NCBI GenBank assembly: GCA_966186595.1
Contig: CBIFWO010000003.1
Span: forward strand, 1-64,000
Reading direction: 5' to 3'
Origin: JALRBM01 sp966186595
GTDB taxonomy: Bacteria > Patescibacteriota > Saccharimonadia > Saccharimonadales > Saccharimonadaceae
DNA length: 64,000 nt
The notes beneath the pieces were generated by a model. That model ran no database searches. It was not told the DNA's origin and saw nothing but the letters and a program-made list of their open reading frames with translations. The position numbers and the translations under genes were made by a program. Shown here in pieces: positions 38,468 to 47,289 of the stretch (positions are counted from its first letter, which is position 1; each line of letters begins with the position of its first letter).

Positions 38468-40063
38468 ATGGAGACGAGAAAAACCATGGGGGAAAAGCAA
38501 AAATATATATTTGTAACTGGGGGTGTGCTCTCGGGGGTAGGAAAAGGCATCACCGCGGCCAGTATCGGTGCTGTACTAAAGGCCAAGGGTGCTGTCGTTT
38601 CGATTCAAAAGTGTGACCCGTATCTGAATGTAGATGCGGGCCTTTTGAATCCCAAGGAACATGGCGAGTGTTTTGTGACCAAGGACGGTGCTGAGACGGA
38701 CCTGGACCTGGGGCATTATGAGCGGTTTTTGGACATCGAACTCACCCAGCAATCGGCGACACTTTCTGGTCGCCTTCTCTCGGAACTGATTGCTGATGAG
38801 CGGGCGGGTAAATTTGGCGGCAAGACGGTGCAGCTCGTGCCGCATCTGACCCAGGCAATTCAGCGGGCCATTTACAAGGCGGGTGAGAAAAGCGATATTC
38901 ACATTGTCGAGATCGGTGGGACGGTTGGCGATTACGAAGCCCTGAGTTTTGTTGAGGCTATTCGCGAATTTGCTCAGCGCGTAGGGCGCGAGAACTGTTT
39001 TTTTGTTCACGTTGTGTATGTGCCATTTCTAGGGACGAGCAAAGAATTTAAGACTAAGCCGGCGCAGAACGCCCTGGCAGATTTGCGTGGTTTTGGAATT
39101 GTGCCGGATAGCGTGATTGTGCGGACTGATTTTCCTGCGCCTGAGAGCGTCGCTGCGAAAGTAAGCCAATTTGGCGGCGTACCAGAAGAGAATGTCCTGA
39201 CATTGCCGAATGCTGATACCGTGTATCGTGTTCCGCTTACAATCGCTGAGAGTGGCCTGCACGAGGCACTTTCCCATTTCTCAGGCCTCCGAAAAAAACC
39301 GGACCTCAGCATGTGGCAACGTTTGGTTGATGCACAATCTGACAACCCCAAAAAGACAGTGACGGTTGGCCTGGTTGCCAAGTATGTCGACAATGATGAT
39401 ACGTATCTATCCGTCACCGAAGCGCTCAAGGCTGCAGCATGGGCAGAGCATGTTGGTCTGGAAATAAGGTGGATCAATGCCGAAAACGCATCGGAGGATG
39501 AGTTCGCTAAGGTTGATGCCCTCTTGGTGCCAGGCGGATTTGGTGAGCGCGGCATCGATGGCAAGATTGCCGCGGCCGACTATGCATTTACACATGACGT
39601 ACCGTATCTCGGTATTTGTTTAGGACTGCAAGTAGCGGTGATCGCCTCGGCGCGGCGCGGTGGCCTGAGCGGTGCGCACAGCGCAGAATTTAGTGATACG
39701 AAGCATCCGGTTGTTTATCTAATGAATGGACAGGCGGGGAAGGAATCGACCGGTGGGACGCTGCGACTGGGAAATTATCCGGCGGTGCTTCAACCAGATT
39801 CTGTAGCTGCAAAAGTGTATAGGTCTGAGGGGATAATCGAACGTCATCGTCATCGTTATGAGGTGAACCAAAGATATACCCAGCAAATTCAAAAGGGCGG
39901 TCTTGTCATTAGCGGCACTTCTCCTGATGGTAAATTGGTAGAATACGTCGAGGCGCCAGACAAAAAATACTATATCGCCACGCAGGCGCACCCTGAATTT
40001 CGCAGTCGTCCAGCCAGATCACATCCGCTATTTAGCGGTCTTATTCGGGCAGCGGCGGCCTAG
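38468..40063 (+). CDS. pyrG: CTP synthase
   Basis: 531 aa. The synthetase domain has TGGVLSGVGKGITAASIG, KCDPYLNVDAG and VEIGGTVGDYE. The glutaminase domain has the nucleophile elbow GICLGLQ, HRHRYEVN and HPEF. It converts UTP, ATP and glutamine to CTP. TACAAT ends 8 nt before the ATG; an internal ATG six codons on is less well placed. Possibly under NrdR-like control, which would couple CTP and dNTP supply. Confidence 0.97.
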   Translation: METRKTMGEKQKYIFVTGGVLSGVGKGITAASIGAVLKAKGAVVSIQKCDPYLNVDAGLLNPKEHGECFVTKDGAETDLDLGHYERFLDIELTQQSATLSGRLLSELIADERAGKFGGKTVQLVPHLTQAIQRAIYKAGEKSDIHIVEIGGTVGDYEALSFVEAIREFAQRVGRENCFFVHVVYVPFLGTSKEFKTKPAQNALADLRGFGIVPDSVIVRTDFPAPESVAAKVSQFGGVPEENVLTLPNADTVYRVPLTIAESGLHEALSHFSGLRKKPDLSMWQRLVDAQSDNPKKTVTVGLVAKYVDNDDTYLSVTEALKAAAWAEHVGLEIRWINAENASEDEFAKVDALLVPGGFGERGIDGKIAAADYAFTHDVPYLGICLGLQVAVIASARRGGLSGAHSAEFSDTKHPVVYLMNGQAGKESTGGTLRLGNYPAVLQPDSVAAKVYRSEGIIERHRHRYEVNQRYTQQIQKGGLVISGTSPDGKLVEYVEAPDKKYYIATQAHPEFRSRPARSHPLFSGLIRAAAA

Positions 40064-40083
40064 CCTCTGGTATAATATCCCTA

Positions 40084-41712
40084 GTGGAAAAGAGAATCTC
40101 AGAAATTATACGCAATCTTTACGAAGTCGAGGTAGACGTTGTCTTTTCTCGGCCCGAGCCCCAGTTTGGTGATTTTGCCACGAATGTGGCGCTGCAGCTG
40201 GCTGGGCGGCTAGGCAAAAATCCTCGAATGGTGGGTGAGGAAATTGCCGCGATGCTGCGTGAAGGGGGGAACTTTTCAGAGGTAAGTGTCGCCGGGCCGG
40301 GCTTTATCAACATCCGCCTGGGTGATGAGGAGCTCTATAAATTAACCGACAAGTTGCCCACAAAGAAACGACAGGGGCAAAAGGTCGTCATCGAAACGAA
40401 CAACCCAAATCCGTTCAAAGCAATGCATATCGGACATGCATTTAACGCGATTTTGGCCGATACCGTTGCGAACCTTCTGGAAAACGACGGGGCCGATCTG
40501 CACCGAGTTAGCTACCACGGCGATGTGGGCGCCCACGTCGGCAAGAGTATGTGGTCGCTGCTTCGCCATGTCAATGGTGACCCGGGCAAGCTAAGTCAGA
40601 TTCCACCAGAGGAGCGCAATACCTTTATGTCGCGAATGTACGCGGAGGGCGCAGCGGCCTACAAAGGGGACGAAACGGCAAAAGCCGAAATTGCGCTGCT
40701 TGCCGAGGAGTCGTTTGTACTCGGTGATCCGCTATATCGCGAAGTATATGAGACATGCAAAGCTTGGAGTTTTGATGAGATCGCCCACGTGACAAAACGC
40801 CTTGGCAACAAGCCGGTCGAGAAACGCTATGTCGAAAGCGAAGCTGACGCGCAAGGGGTAAAAACCGTCCAGGCCCATGTGGGTAAAGTATTTGTTCAGA
40901 GTGACGGCGCGCTGGTGTTTCCAGGTAGTCAGTATGGATCGTTTGATAATGCCTTTGTGAGCGCTAAGGGTCGTGGGCTATACGGTGCGCGCGATCTTGG
41001 GCTGATGCAGCGAAAAAACGACGACTATCACCCCGACAAAAGCTACATTCTGACGGCCGAGGAGCAACGAGATTATTTTAAAGGCGTGATCAAGGCGGCC
41101 GAACTATGCTTGCCCGAGCTTCGTGATGTCACGGTCAATATTCCGCATGGGACGGTCAAGTTAACGACCGGCAAGATGAGCTCGCGGACCGGAGATGTCG
41201 TCGAGATTGGTTGGCTGTTCGATCGAGTTGGTGAGGCAATCAAGGAGCGCGGCGGTGAGCCGTCGGACGAGCTGATCGCTGGGGCTCTTCGCTACCAATT
41301 CTTAAAAGTGAAAATTGGTTCTGACGTTGTCTTTGATATTAATGAAGCGGTGAGCCTGCATGGGAATAGTGGGTCGTATTTGCAATATGCGCATGCCCGT
41401 GCGAATAGTATTTTGCAAAAGGCATCTGTCTCGGCCCAGGTATCCGCCGAATTCAACCCTTCGGAACGCGCCCTTGTTCGGAAGATGACGGAATATGCTG
41501 AGATCATTGAAGTGGCGCAGCGCGAACTCTTGCCGCACCACATCTGCACCTATCTGTATGAGCTCGCCCAGGAATTCAATCGATTTTACGAAAATAACCA
41601 GGTGGTTGGCAGCGACCGCGAAGGTGAGCGGGTTGCACTTGTCGAGCGCTACGTACAAACACTAAGAGAAGGCCTGACCATCCTTGGTATTCAGGCACCG
41701 GAGAAAATGTAA
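40084..41712 (+). CDS. argS: Arginyl-tRNA synthetase
   Basis: 542 aa, GTG start. HIGH motif in NPNPFKAMHIGHAF near 115, KMSS-like GKMSSRTGDVV near 365, and the all-helical DALR anticodon domain at the C-terminus (YLYELAQEFNRFYENNQV). The N-terminal Add-1 domain is short (about 85 residues). TATAAT ends 7 nt before the GTG. Overlaps the next gene by one base. Confidence 0.97.
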   Translation: MEKRISEIIRNLYEVEVDVVFSRPEPQFGDFATNVALQLAGRLGKNPRMVGEEIAAMLREGGNFSEVSVAGPGFINIRLGDEELYKLTDKLPTKKRQGQKVVIETNNPNPFKAMHIGHAFNAILADTVANLLENDGADLHRVSYHGDVGAHVGKSMWSLLRHVNGDPGKLSQIPPEERNTFMSRMYAEGAAAYKGDETAKAEIALLAEESFVLGDPLYREVYETCKAWSFDEIAHVTKRLGNKPVEKRYVESEADAQGVKTVQAHVGKVFVQSDGALVFPGSQYGSFDNAFVSAKGRGLYGARDLGLMQRKNDDYHPDKSYILTAEEQRDYFKGVIKAAELCLPELRDVTVNIPHGTVKLTTGKMSSRTGDVVEIGWLFDRVGEAIKERGGEPSDELIAGALRYQFLKVKIGSDVVFDINEAVSLHGNSGSYLQYAHARANSILQKASVSAQVSAEFNPSERALVRKMTEYAEIIEVAQRELLPHHICTYLYELAQEFNRFYENNQVVGSDREGERVALVERYVQTLREGLTILGIQAPEKM

Positions 41713-42338
41713 TGACAGATTATGGAACAATGCGTCGCCACCTTGGGGTGCTTCCATTTGAACTTGTTATGATTGGGGGTGCATATGTCACCCTTTCACA
41801 GGGCAACTGGAAGCATTTCGCTGCCTCGGTTTTTTCGCTTCTTGCGTGTTTTTTGCCGCTGCTTATCGAACGCATATGGAAGGTGAGATTACCAGCATTT
41901 CTTCAGATCGCGTTTGCTGGGTTTATTTTTGCCTCGTTGTTTTCGGGCGAGGTGCTCGACTTCTATAATCATATCTGGTGGTGGGATAATCTGCTGCATT
42001 TCCTCTCGAGTTTGTTTGTAGGGTTTGGGATTATGCTTTGGTTGACGCTGTTAGCAAAGAGGGTGAAGCCGTTCAAAATGCCACACTGGTTTAGTGCTGT
42101 CTTTGTTATGGCGGTGGCGTTGACTGTTACGATTGCGTGGGAGTTGGCAGAATTTGCGAGCGATGAATTGTTCGGGACATTCTCGCAGGGGGCGGATTTA
42201 TTTGATACGATGATGGATCTAGTGTATGAGTCGATCAGCGCGGTAATCGCGGCGGTAGTCTGGTGGTTGCACGTCAGCGGTAGGCGGGTGTGGATCGTCT
42301 CGCCACTGATTGACCGGTTCAAAAAAGCCAACCCCTAG
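41712..42338 (+). CDS. DUF2238/YjdF-like integral membrane protein
   Basis: 208 aa with about six membrane helices. WWWDNLLHFLSSLFVGFG and TIAWELAEFASDELFGTFSQG, DTMMDLVYESISAV are the conserved parts of the YjdF/DUF2238 family. Function is not established. Translationally linked to argS (TAATG). Confidence 0.75.
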   Translation: MTDYGTMRRHLGVLPFELVMIGGAYVTLSQGNWKHFAASVFSLLACFLPLLIERIWKVRLPAFLQIAFAGFIFASLFSGEVLDFYNHIWWWDNLLHFLSSLFVGFGIMLWLTLLAKRVKPFKMPHWFSAVFVMAVALTVTIAWELAEFASDELFGTFSQGADLFDTMMDLVYESISAVIAAVVWWLHVSGRRVWIVSPLIDRFKKANP

Positions 42339-42366
42339 TGGTATACTTGTCGCAAGAGGAGTTTTT

Positions 42367-42798
42367 ATGGCAAAAGTTTCAACCAAAACTACGAAAAAAA
42401 CGGAGAAGGTAGCGCCCCCATCCAAGCCGCAGACGGTTATTACGAAAGCTGCTGCATTAAAGGACGGCGGGAGTCGGTACGTGAGCGGATTTATGGAATT
42501 TGTCCGCACTCAGGGTGTTGTCGGGCTAGCTGTTGGTCTGGTGCTCGGTGGGGCGGTGACGGTGGTGGTCAAATCGCTGATTGACAATATTGTGATGCCG
42601 CCGCTTGGATTTATCCTGGGATCAGCCGAAGGATTAAAAGGCCTCACGATCAACCTGGGAAAAACCGGCGGAGAGGATGCCATCTTGCACTATGGAGTTT
42701 TCCTCAACGATATCATTAATTTCATCGTGATTGCCTTGATTGTTTACCTGGTTGTTCATATTCTCGGTTTTGATAAGCTCGACAAGAAGAAGGCCTGA
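42367..42798 (+). CDS. mscL: Large-conductance mechanosensitive channel MscL
   Basis: 143 aa. A Lys/Thr/Pro-rich N-terminal extension of about 38 residues precedes the MscL core: FMEFVRTQGVVGLAVGLVLGGAVTVVVKSLI (TM1, residues 42-72), IVMPPLG, and TM2 at 111-132. The extension is unusual; canonical MscL starts a few residues before FxEF. GAGGAG and TATACT precede the ATG. It releases solutes on osmotic downshock. Confidence 0.9.
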   Translation: MAKVSTKTTKKTEKVAPPSKPQTVITKAAALKDGGSRYVSGFMEFVRTQGVVGLAVGLVLGGAVTVVVKSLIDNIVMPPLGFILGSAEGLKGLTINLGKTGGEDAILHYGVFLNDIINFIVIALIVYLVVHILGFDKLDKKKA

Positions 42799-42802
42799 CC
42801 CT

Positions 42803-43192
42803 ATGAAGAAAAGTGAGGAAGCGTGGCGTCAGGTCCTCACCGCAGAACAGTTTGCAGTACTCCGCGAAAAGGCAACCGAAGCGCCTTTTAGTGGTGAATA
42901 CGATGGGCTTTATGCTGATGGCGTGTATGCCTGCGCCGCCTGCGGTCAGGTGTTATTCGATAGCGCAACAAAATTCGACGCTCATTGTGGCTGGCCAAGT
43001 TTTTATGATGCGCGACCGGGAAGTGTTGAATTTCACACCGACGAGTCACTGAACATGAAACGAGTGGAAGTTACCTGTGTAAATTGTGGGAGTCACTTGG
43101 GACATGTCTTTGAAGGCGAGGGTTTTGACACCCCGACTGACAAGAGGTATTGTATCAATTCACTTAGTCTAAAATTTACTCCTGATAAATAA
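42803..43192 (+). CDS. msrB: Peptide methionine-(R)-S-oxide reductase MsrB
   Basis: 129 aa. Zinc-binding CAACG and CVNCG pairs, GWPSFYDA, GHVFEGEG and the catalytic Cys in RYCINSLSL. It reduces methionine-R-sulfoxide in proteins. The ATG at 42803 is 4 nt after the mscL stop; the open frame continues upstream inside mscL but is not real. Confidence 0.95.
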   Translation: MKKSEEAWRQVLTAEQFAVLREKATEAPFSGEYDGLYADGVYACAACGQVLFDSATKFDAHCGWPSFYDARPGSVEFHTDESLNMKRVEVTCVNCGSHLGHVFEGEGFDTPTDKRYCINSLSLKFTPDK

Positions 43193-43220
43193 AATTTGTC
43201 CGCTCCTGACGCAAAACTGC

Positions 43221-43250
43221 TTGATTGTATATACATATCATGCGTATACT
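43221..43250 (+). promoter_or_regulatory. Promoter TTGATT-N18-TATACT
   Basis: -35 at 43221-43226 and -10 at 43245-43250, leading the 45-aa accessory gene at 43287. Confidence 0.7.
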
Positions 43251-43286
43251 TAGCTTAAGCGCAATCAACGAGAGGCTGTGAAGGAC

Positions 43287-43424
43287 ATGGGTGTCGACCC
43301 TAAGATTCAGGCGGTCATCGATGCTGAGGCGGCTCTGGAGAGGGCAAAAGCGGCAGGAGAGTCCACCGCTGATGCACAGAAGCAATTCGATGCCGCCAAC
43401 CAGGATCTTCTGAAGAACGACTAG
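43287..43424 (+). CDS. 45-aa helical accessory protein
   Basis: MGVDPKIQAVIDAEAALERA followed by a second helix and the end QDLLKND. Ala/Glu/Asp-rich and predicted fully helical. GAAGGA precedes the ATG; a consensus-like promoter and a GC hairpin frame it, so it is a complete transcription unit despite its size. No family recognised. Confidence 0.6.
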   Translation: MGVDPKIQAVIDAEAALERAKAAGESTADAQKQFDAANQDLLKND

Positions 43425-43458
43425 TAGCTGCGGTCACCCCCTTTTTGATGGGCGCGCC

Positions 43459-43484
43459 GGCCGGGACTGCGAAAATTCCCGGCC
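43459..43484 (+). terminator. Hairpin after the 45-aa gene
   Basis: GGCCGGGA/TCCCGGCC with a 10-nt A-rich loop, followed by a T-rich stretch that also holds the orn -10 box. Confidence 0.75.
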
Positions 43485-43510
43485 CTTATCTTTTCTTGTA
43501 TAATACCTCT

Positions 43511-44050
43511 ATGAGCAAAAACGCCAAGGTGTTGTGGATTGACCTGGAAATGACAGGCCTCGATCCTCAAAAGGATAAAATCGTCGAGGTCGCGGCCGTC
43601 ATGACGGACTGGGATTTTAACGAAATTGCCGTGTTTGAAAGTGGTGTTGGCCAGGATGAAAAAACGATCAAGAGACGATTTGCGGCGAATGAATGGGCGA
43701 TGAATCGACCGGCTGAAACGCAGGAGCTTCTGGATCTCTCCCTCCGCAGCCCGGCATCGAAACAGGTCGAGGCCGAGCTTGTCGAGCTTGTAAAAACTCA
43801 TTTTGACACTGCAAAACCCGTACTGCTGGGCGGCAATTCAATTCATATGGATCGCCGTTTTATTATCGAAGAGTGGCCAGAGTTGGACAAATTGCTCCAC
43901 TATCGAATGCTGGATGTCAGTGCGTGGAAGGTGGTGTTTGATGGACGCTATGGCAAAAAATTCGCCAAACCTGAAAACCACCGCGCGCTCGAGGACATTC
44001 GCGGCAGCATTATGGAACTAAAATATTATCTGAATAAAGTAACGAAATGA
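43511..44050 (+). CDS. orn: Oligoribonuclease (DEDDh exonuclease)
   Basis: 179 aa. DEDDh motifs: WIDLEMTGLDP (Asp, Glu), GNSIHMDRRFI (Asp) and HRALEDI (His, Asp). It degrades 2-5 nt RNA fragments to mononucleotides. The start at 43511 is set by TATAAT ending 6 nt before it; the frame is open further upstream through the hairpin and is rejected there. Overlaps the next gene by ATGA. Confidence 0.95.
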   Translation: MSKNAKVLWIDLEMTGLDPQKDKIVEVAAVMTDWDFNEIAVFESGVGQDEKTIKRRFAANEWAMNRPAETQELLDLSLRSPASKQVEAELVELVKTHFDTAKPVLLGGNSIHMDRRFIIEEWPELDKLLHYRMLDVSAWKVVFDGRYGKKFAKPENHRALEDIRGSIMELKYYLNKVTK

Positions 44051-44385
44051 CCCACAAAGAACTCGAAGAATACCTCTTAAAATTTCCCAATACCTGGCTG
44101 GATTTTCCTTTCGGCGAGGATGTATCGGTATACAAGGTTGGTGACAAGAAAACAGGCGAGGGCAAGATGTTTGCACTGATTGCCCAGGACAGCAAGCCGC
44201 TCCGCGTGAGTCTGAAATGCGATCCGACACTGGCGCAGCACCTCCGCGAAAAATACGAATCAGTGCTACCGGGCTACCATTTGAACAAAAAACATTGGAA
44301 CACCATTATTTGCAGCGGTCAGTTATCTGATCAGGAAGTAAAAGATCTGGCCAATCTCAGTTATCAATTGGTGGCGGGTGTTTAG
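44047..44385 (+). CDS. MmcQ/YjbR-like protein
   Basis: 112 aa. PNTWLDFPFGEDVSVYKVGDK and GYHLNKKHWNTI match the MmcQ/YjbR family (CyaY-like fold, proposed DNA binding). Cytoplasmic, with no catalytic residues recognised. Co-transcribed with orn. It converges with the gene at 44382, overlapping by 4 nt. Confidence 0.85.
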   Translation: MTHKELEEYLLKFPNTWLDFPFGEDVSVYKVGDKKTGEGKMFALIAQDSKPLRVSLKCDPTLAQHLREKYESVLPGYHLNKKHWNTIICSGQLSDQEVKDLANLSYQLVAGV

Positions 44386-44996
44386 CTATTTGCCGCGTTA
44401 AATTCAGACAACTGCTTTTTAAACGGCTGCAGCCCTTGATCGGTTTTTGAGAGGAAGTCCTTTAGAGGTTTGTTATTTGAACCGTGATAGATGTCTGTCA
44501 TCAGTGCTGTGACAGTTTCTAGCTGGAAGGTCATTTCACGGGCGTAGGTACGGTCAAAGATTGCGTTCAGGCGAGCATCTTCAAGTTTTTTGTTGAGTTG
44601 GTCACCATTTTCCTTGGTGATAATAGTCTTGTCGAGTTTTTTGATATCAACACCATTTTTGCTAAAGGGTTCAGCAATATCGCGGTTTGTATTAGCGAGG
44701 TAGAGTGTTAGGGTGCTGTTCAGGCTGCGTAGCTCACCACTTTTGATCTTCTTTTGCGAATCGCCACTGACCTTTTGCAAGGTCTGGAGGCGCGCCGCGA
44801 GGGTCTGCATCTTTTGAACAGGGCCATTTCCACTGTTAGCGATAAAGAGAACAGCTATGATGACCAGAAGGATAACACCGCCAATGAGCGCAAAAACCCA
44901 TTTGCTATTCATAGTTTGCTGTGATGGTTGAGATGAAATCTGATTAAGATAATCAATCGGGTATTGGTTTTGCGTTGGGTTTTGGTCGGGGTTCAT
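44382..44996 (-). CDS. Hypothetical single-pass membrane protein
   Basis: 204 aa. A Gln/Asn/Pro-rich cytoplasmic start of about 30 residues, one membrane helix (WVFALIGGVILLVIIAVLFI, 33-52), then a helical domain of 150 residues outside. This layout is frequent in Saccharibacteria. No function known. Confidence 0.65.
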   Translation of the reverse strand: MNPDQNPTQNQYPIDYLNQISSQPSQQTMNSKWVFALIGGVILLVIIAVLFIANSGNGPVQKMQTLAARLQTLQKVSGDSQKKIKSGELRSLNSTLTLYLANTNRDIAEPFSKNGVDIKKLDKTIITKENGDQLNKKLEDARLNAIFDRTYAREMTFQLETVTALMTDIYHGSNNKPLKDFLSKTDQGLQPFKKQLSEFNAANS

Positions 44997-45040
44997 ATTG
45001 TTTCTATTTAACCATATTCTTTATCTTAGAAAAAGCAAAC

Positions 45041-45074
45041 ACCCCGCCTGGACCCAGAGGGCACCGGGTGGGGT
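45041..45074 (-). terminator. Hairpin after the cassette at 45101
   Basis: ACCCCGCCTGG pairs with CCGGGTGGGGT (10 pairs with wobble). On the minus strand it follows the 45101 stop by 26 nt. Confidence 0.65.
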
Positions 45075-45100
45075 GCCGCCTCGATGGGCAAGACGGGGTT

Positions 45101-45451
45101 CTAGTAGGTGCGGAGCGACAAGGGTGCCCGATCACTGAACCGGTTGGCCACGATCACGACCGAGAAGTCGTCCTGTCCACAATGGAACGTGACGCTGGCC
45201 ACGGGGAAGTGCCGGTCGAATGCATCTTTGATGGCTTGACGCAGCTCGTCTCGCTTTTCCCGGCTCACCGGTAGACCGGTGAAGTCGTACGAGCCGTAGT
45301 GGTCGTCGCGCGGCCACTCCACACCGTTGACTTCCGTCTTGGCGTTGAGGGCGTAGTCGGCGAGTAGTAGCCCGATCATCCGTTGGGGTGATATGTACCG
45401 GACAGGGCCTTTGGCGTCGACAGTCTCCTCGACGTTTGGAGGCTCACTCAT
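45101..45451 (-). CDS. Hypothetical accessory protein
   Basis: 116 aa, no Cys cluster, signal or membrane segment (one Cys in FHCGQDD). Mixed alpha/beta prediction with a central helix (REKRDELRQAIKDAFDRHF). No family recognised. GGAGGGG lies before the ATG; the promoter and hairpin are its own. GC-rich codons contrast with dnaG next door. Confidence 0.6.
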   Translation of the reverse strand: MSEPPNVEETVDAKGPVRYISPQRMIGLLLADYALNAKTEVNGVEWPRDDHYGSYDFTGLPVSREKRDELRQAIKDAFDRHFPVASVTFHCGQDDFSVVIVANRFSDRAPLSLRTY

Positions 45452-45484
45452 GGGAATCCCCTCCGCTCTCAGAGTGTTACACTA

Positions 45485-45512
45485 ACCATATCATAGGAAT
45501 AAATTATGTCAA
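45485..45512 (-). promoter_or_regulatory. Promoter TTGACA-N16-TATGGT for the 45101 gene
   Basis: Minus-strand -35 at 45507-45512 and -10 at 45485-45490. Upstream, the dyad ACCTCT/AGAGGT (45517-45536) lies between this promoter and that of dnaG and could be an operator. Confidence 0.7.
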
Positions 45513-45555
45513 TCTCACCTCTTTAATTACAGAGGTAAGATGTTATACTATAGAC

Positions 45556-47289
45556 ATGCAGGATGCCAAAGAGGATGTGCGGTCGCGTCTCAATATCGAA
45601 GACGTCGTGGGCGAGTATGTCGAACTAAAGCGCGCGGGTCGTAATTTCAAAGGGCTCAGTCCATTCAGCGGCGAGAAAACACCAAGCTTTTTCGTCAGTC
45701 CCGACAAACATATTTGGCATGATTTTTCTTCGAATAAGGGCGGCGATGTTTTTAGCTTTGTGATGGAAGTTGAGGGAATGGATTTTCGCGAGGCGCTAGA
45801 ACATTTGGCGCGCAAGGCTGGTGTTGACCTGTCGCAATACGAGTCAAAGGGGAACAGAGAGATAGCACATCGCAAGAAGCGCTTGCTCCAGGCGAACAAT
45901 CTGGCTGCAACGTACTACCAACACAGCCTGCTCAAGAACCAGCACGCGCTGGGGTACGTGTTCAAAAAACGTGGCCTCGACAAGCGAATTGTCGAAGTGT
46001 TTCGGATTGGTTATGCGCCCGATAGTGGTGATGCGCTGGTGCAATTTTTGGTGAAAAAAGGTTTTTCAAAGAAGGAGCTGGCCGATGCTGGTCTGACGAA
46101 CCGTTTTGGCGGCGATCTTTTCCGTGGACGAATGACGGTGCCCCTGATGGATCCGAGCGGTCAGGTGATTGGTTTTACAGGGCGAATTATCGTTGATGAT
46201 CCAAAGGCTCCAAAATACCTTAATACGCCGCAGACATTGCTATACGACAAAAGCCGTCACGTCTTTGGGTTAAGTCAGGCGAAAGAGGCGATTCGCACGA
46301 ATGATTATGCCGTGATTGTCGAGGGTAATCTGGATGTAGTGAGCAGTCACCAGGCGGAAATTGCCGGCGTGGTTGCGACAGCGGGCACGGCGATTACCGA
46401 TCATCATCTTCGTGCGCTTCGGCGCCTCACGGGCAATGTTCGTTTGGCGTTTGACGGTGACAAGGCAGGAATCGCGGCGACGGAACGCGCCATCCCAATT
46501 GCCAGTCAGGTTGGTGTGGAGCTGACGATTATCACACTTCCTGAGGACGCCAAGGACCCCGATGAGCTCATCCAGCGTGACCCGAATCTTTGGCAACGGG
46601 CAATTAATGCATCACAGCCAGCGGTCGATTGGATTTTGGATCAATATAGTAGGCGGGAGAATTTGGAGACGGCAGCGGGAAAGCGAAATTTCACTACCGC
46701 TGCACTGAATGTGGTGCGTAGCTTGAGTGATCCTGTCGAACGTGATCATTATGAAAAGAAAATCGCGGAGATGGTAGGCTCCTCGATTGAAGCGGTGCGG
46801 GCAAAACTTCACTCGTCTGGAAAGGCCGAAATACAGGCGCTAAAACCTGTGGCCTCAAAGCGCAGCGACCTTACTCCGACCTATGATCATATCGATACCG
46901 TTCTTGGGCTGGCGCTGGCGAATTCGTCAGTGCGTGACCTTTTTAGCCAGCTCGAACCGGCGATGTTTGAAAACGAGAAAAGGGCGGCGGTGGCAGCATA
47001 TGTCGCCGGACACCCTACGGGTCGTATTGACGATACACCAAAGGAGTTGCAAAACATTGATGACTATGTGAAAATAGTATTACTTAGGGCCGAGAAGAGA
47101 TACAGTGGCTGGGATGAAAACGATCAATATTTTGAAGCAGCCAAACTCCTCCGCCAGTATAAAACCGAATACGAAAAGCAGAAATTAGAACAGAAAATCA
47201 TCGCCGCCGAAGCAGCAGGCGATGAAGCCGAGGTGGAGCAACTTCGCATAAAACATTATGAACTAATCAAGGAGATAAAGCGTGCCTAA
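45556..47289 (+). CDS. dnaG: DNA primase DnaG with degenerate zinc-binding domain
   Basis: 577 aa from the ATG at 45556, 6 nt after TATACT. N-terminal domain is recognisable (DVVGEYVELKRAGRNFKGLSPF, EKTPSF), but the four zinc ligands are replaced: CPFH becomes S35-PF-S38 and the CxxC becomes D56-FS-S59. The TOPRIM domain is normal, with VIVEGNLDVV and LAFDGDKAG. A helicase-binding C-domain follows, ending KHYELIKEIKRA. It primes replication. Loss of zinc may alter template-sequence choice. It overlaps rpoD by 8 nt, keeping the classical macromolecular-synthesis order dnaG-rpoD. Confidence 0.93.
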   Translation: MQDAKEDVRSRLNIEDVVGEYVELKRAGRNFKGLSPFSGEKTPSFFVSPDKHIWHDFSSNKGGDVFSFVMEVEGMDFREALEHLARKAGVDLSQYESKGNREIAHRKKRLLQANNLAATYYQHSLLKNQHALGYVFKKRGLDKRIVEVFRIGYAPDSGDALVQFLVKKGFSKKELADAGLTNRFGGDLFRGRMTVPLMDPSGQVIGFTGRIIVDDPKAPKYLNTPQTLLYDKSRHVFGLSQAKEAIRTNDYAVIVEGNLDVVSSHQAEIAGVVATAGTAITDHHLRALRRLTGNVRLAFDGDKAGIAATERAIPIASQVGVELTIITLPEDAKDPDELIQRDPNLWQRAINASQPAVDWILDQYSRRENLETAAGKRNFTTAALNVVRSLSDPVERDHYEKKIAEMVGSSIEAVRAKLHSSGKAEIQALKPVASKRSDLTPTYDHIDTVLGLALANSSVRDLFSQLEPAMFENEKRAAVAAYVAGHPTGRIDDTPKELQNIDDYVKIVLLRAEKRYSGWDENDQYFEAAKLLRQYKTEYEKQKLEQKIIAAEAAGDEAEVEQLRIKHYELIKEIKRA

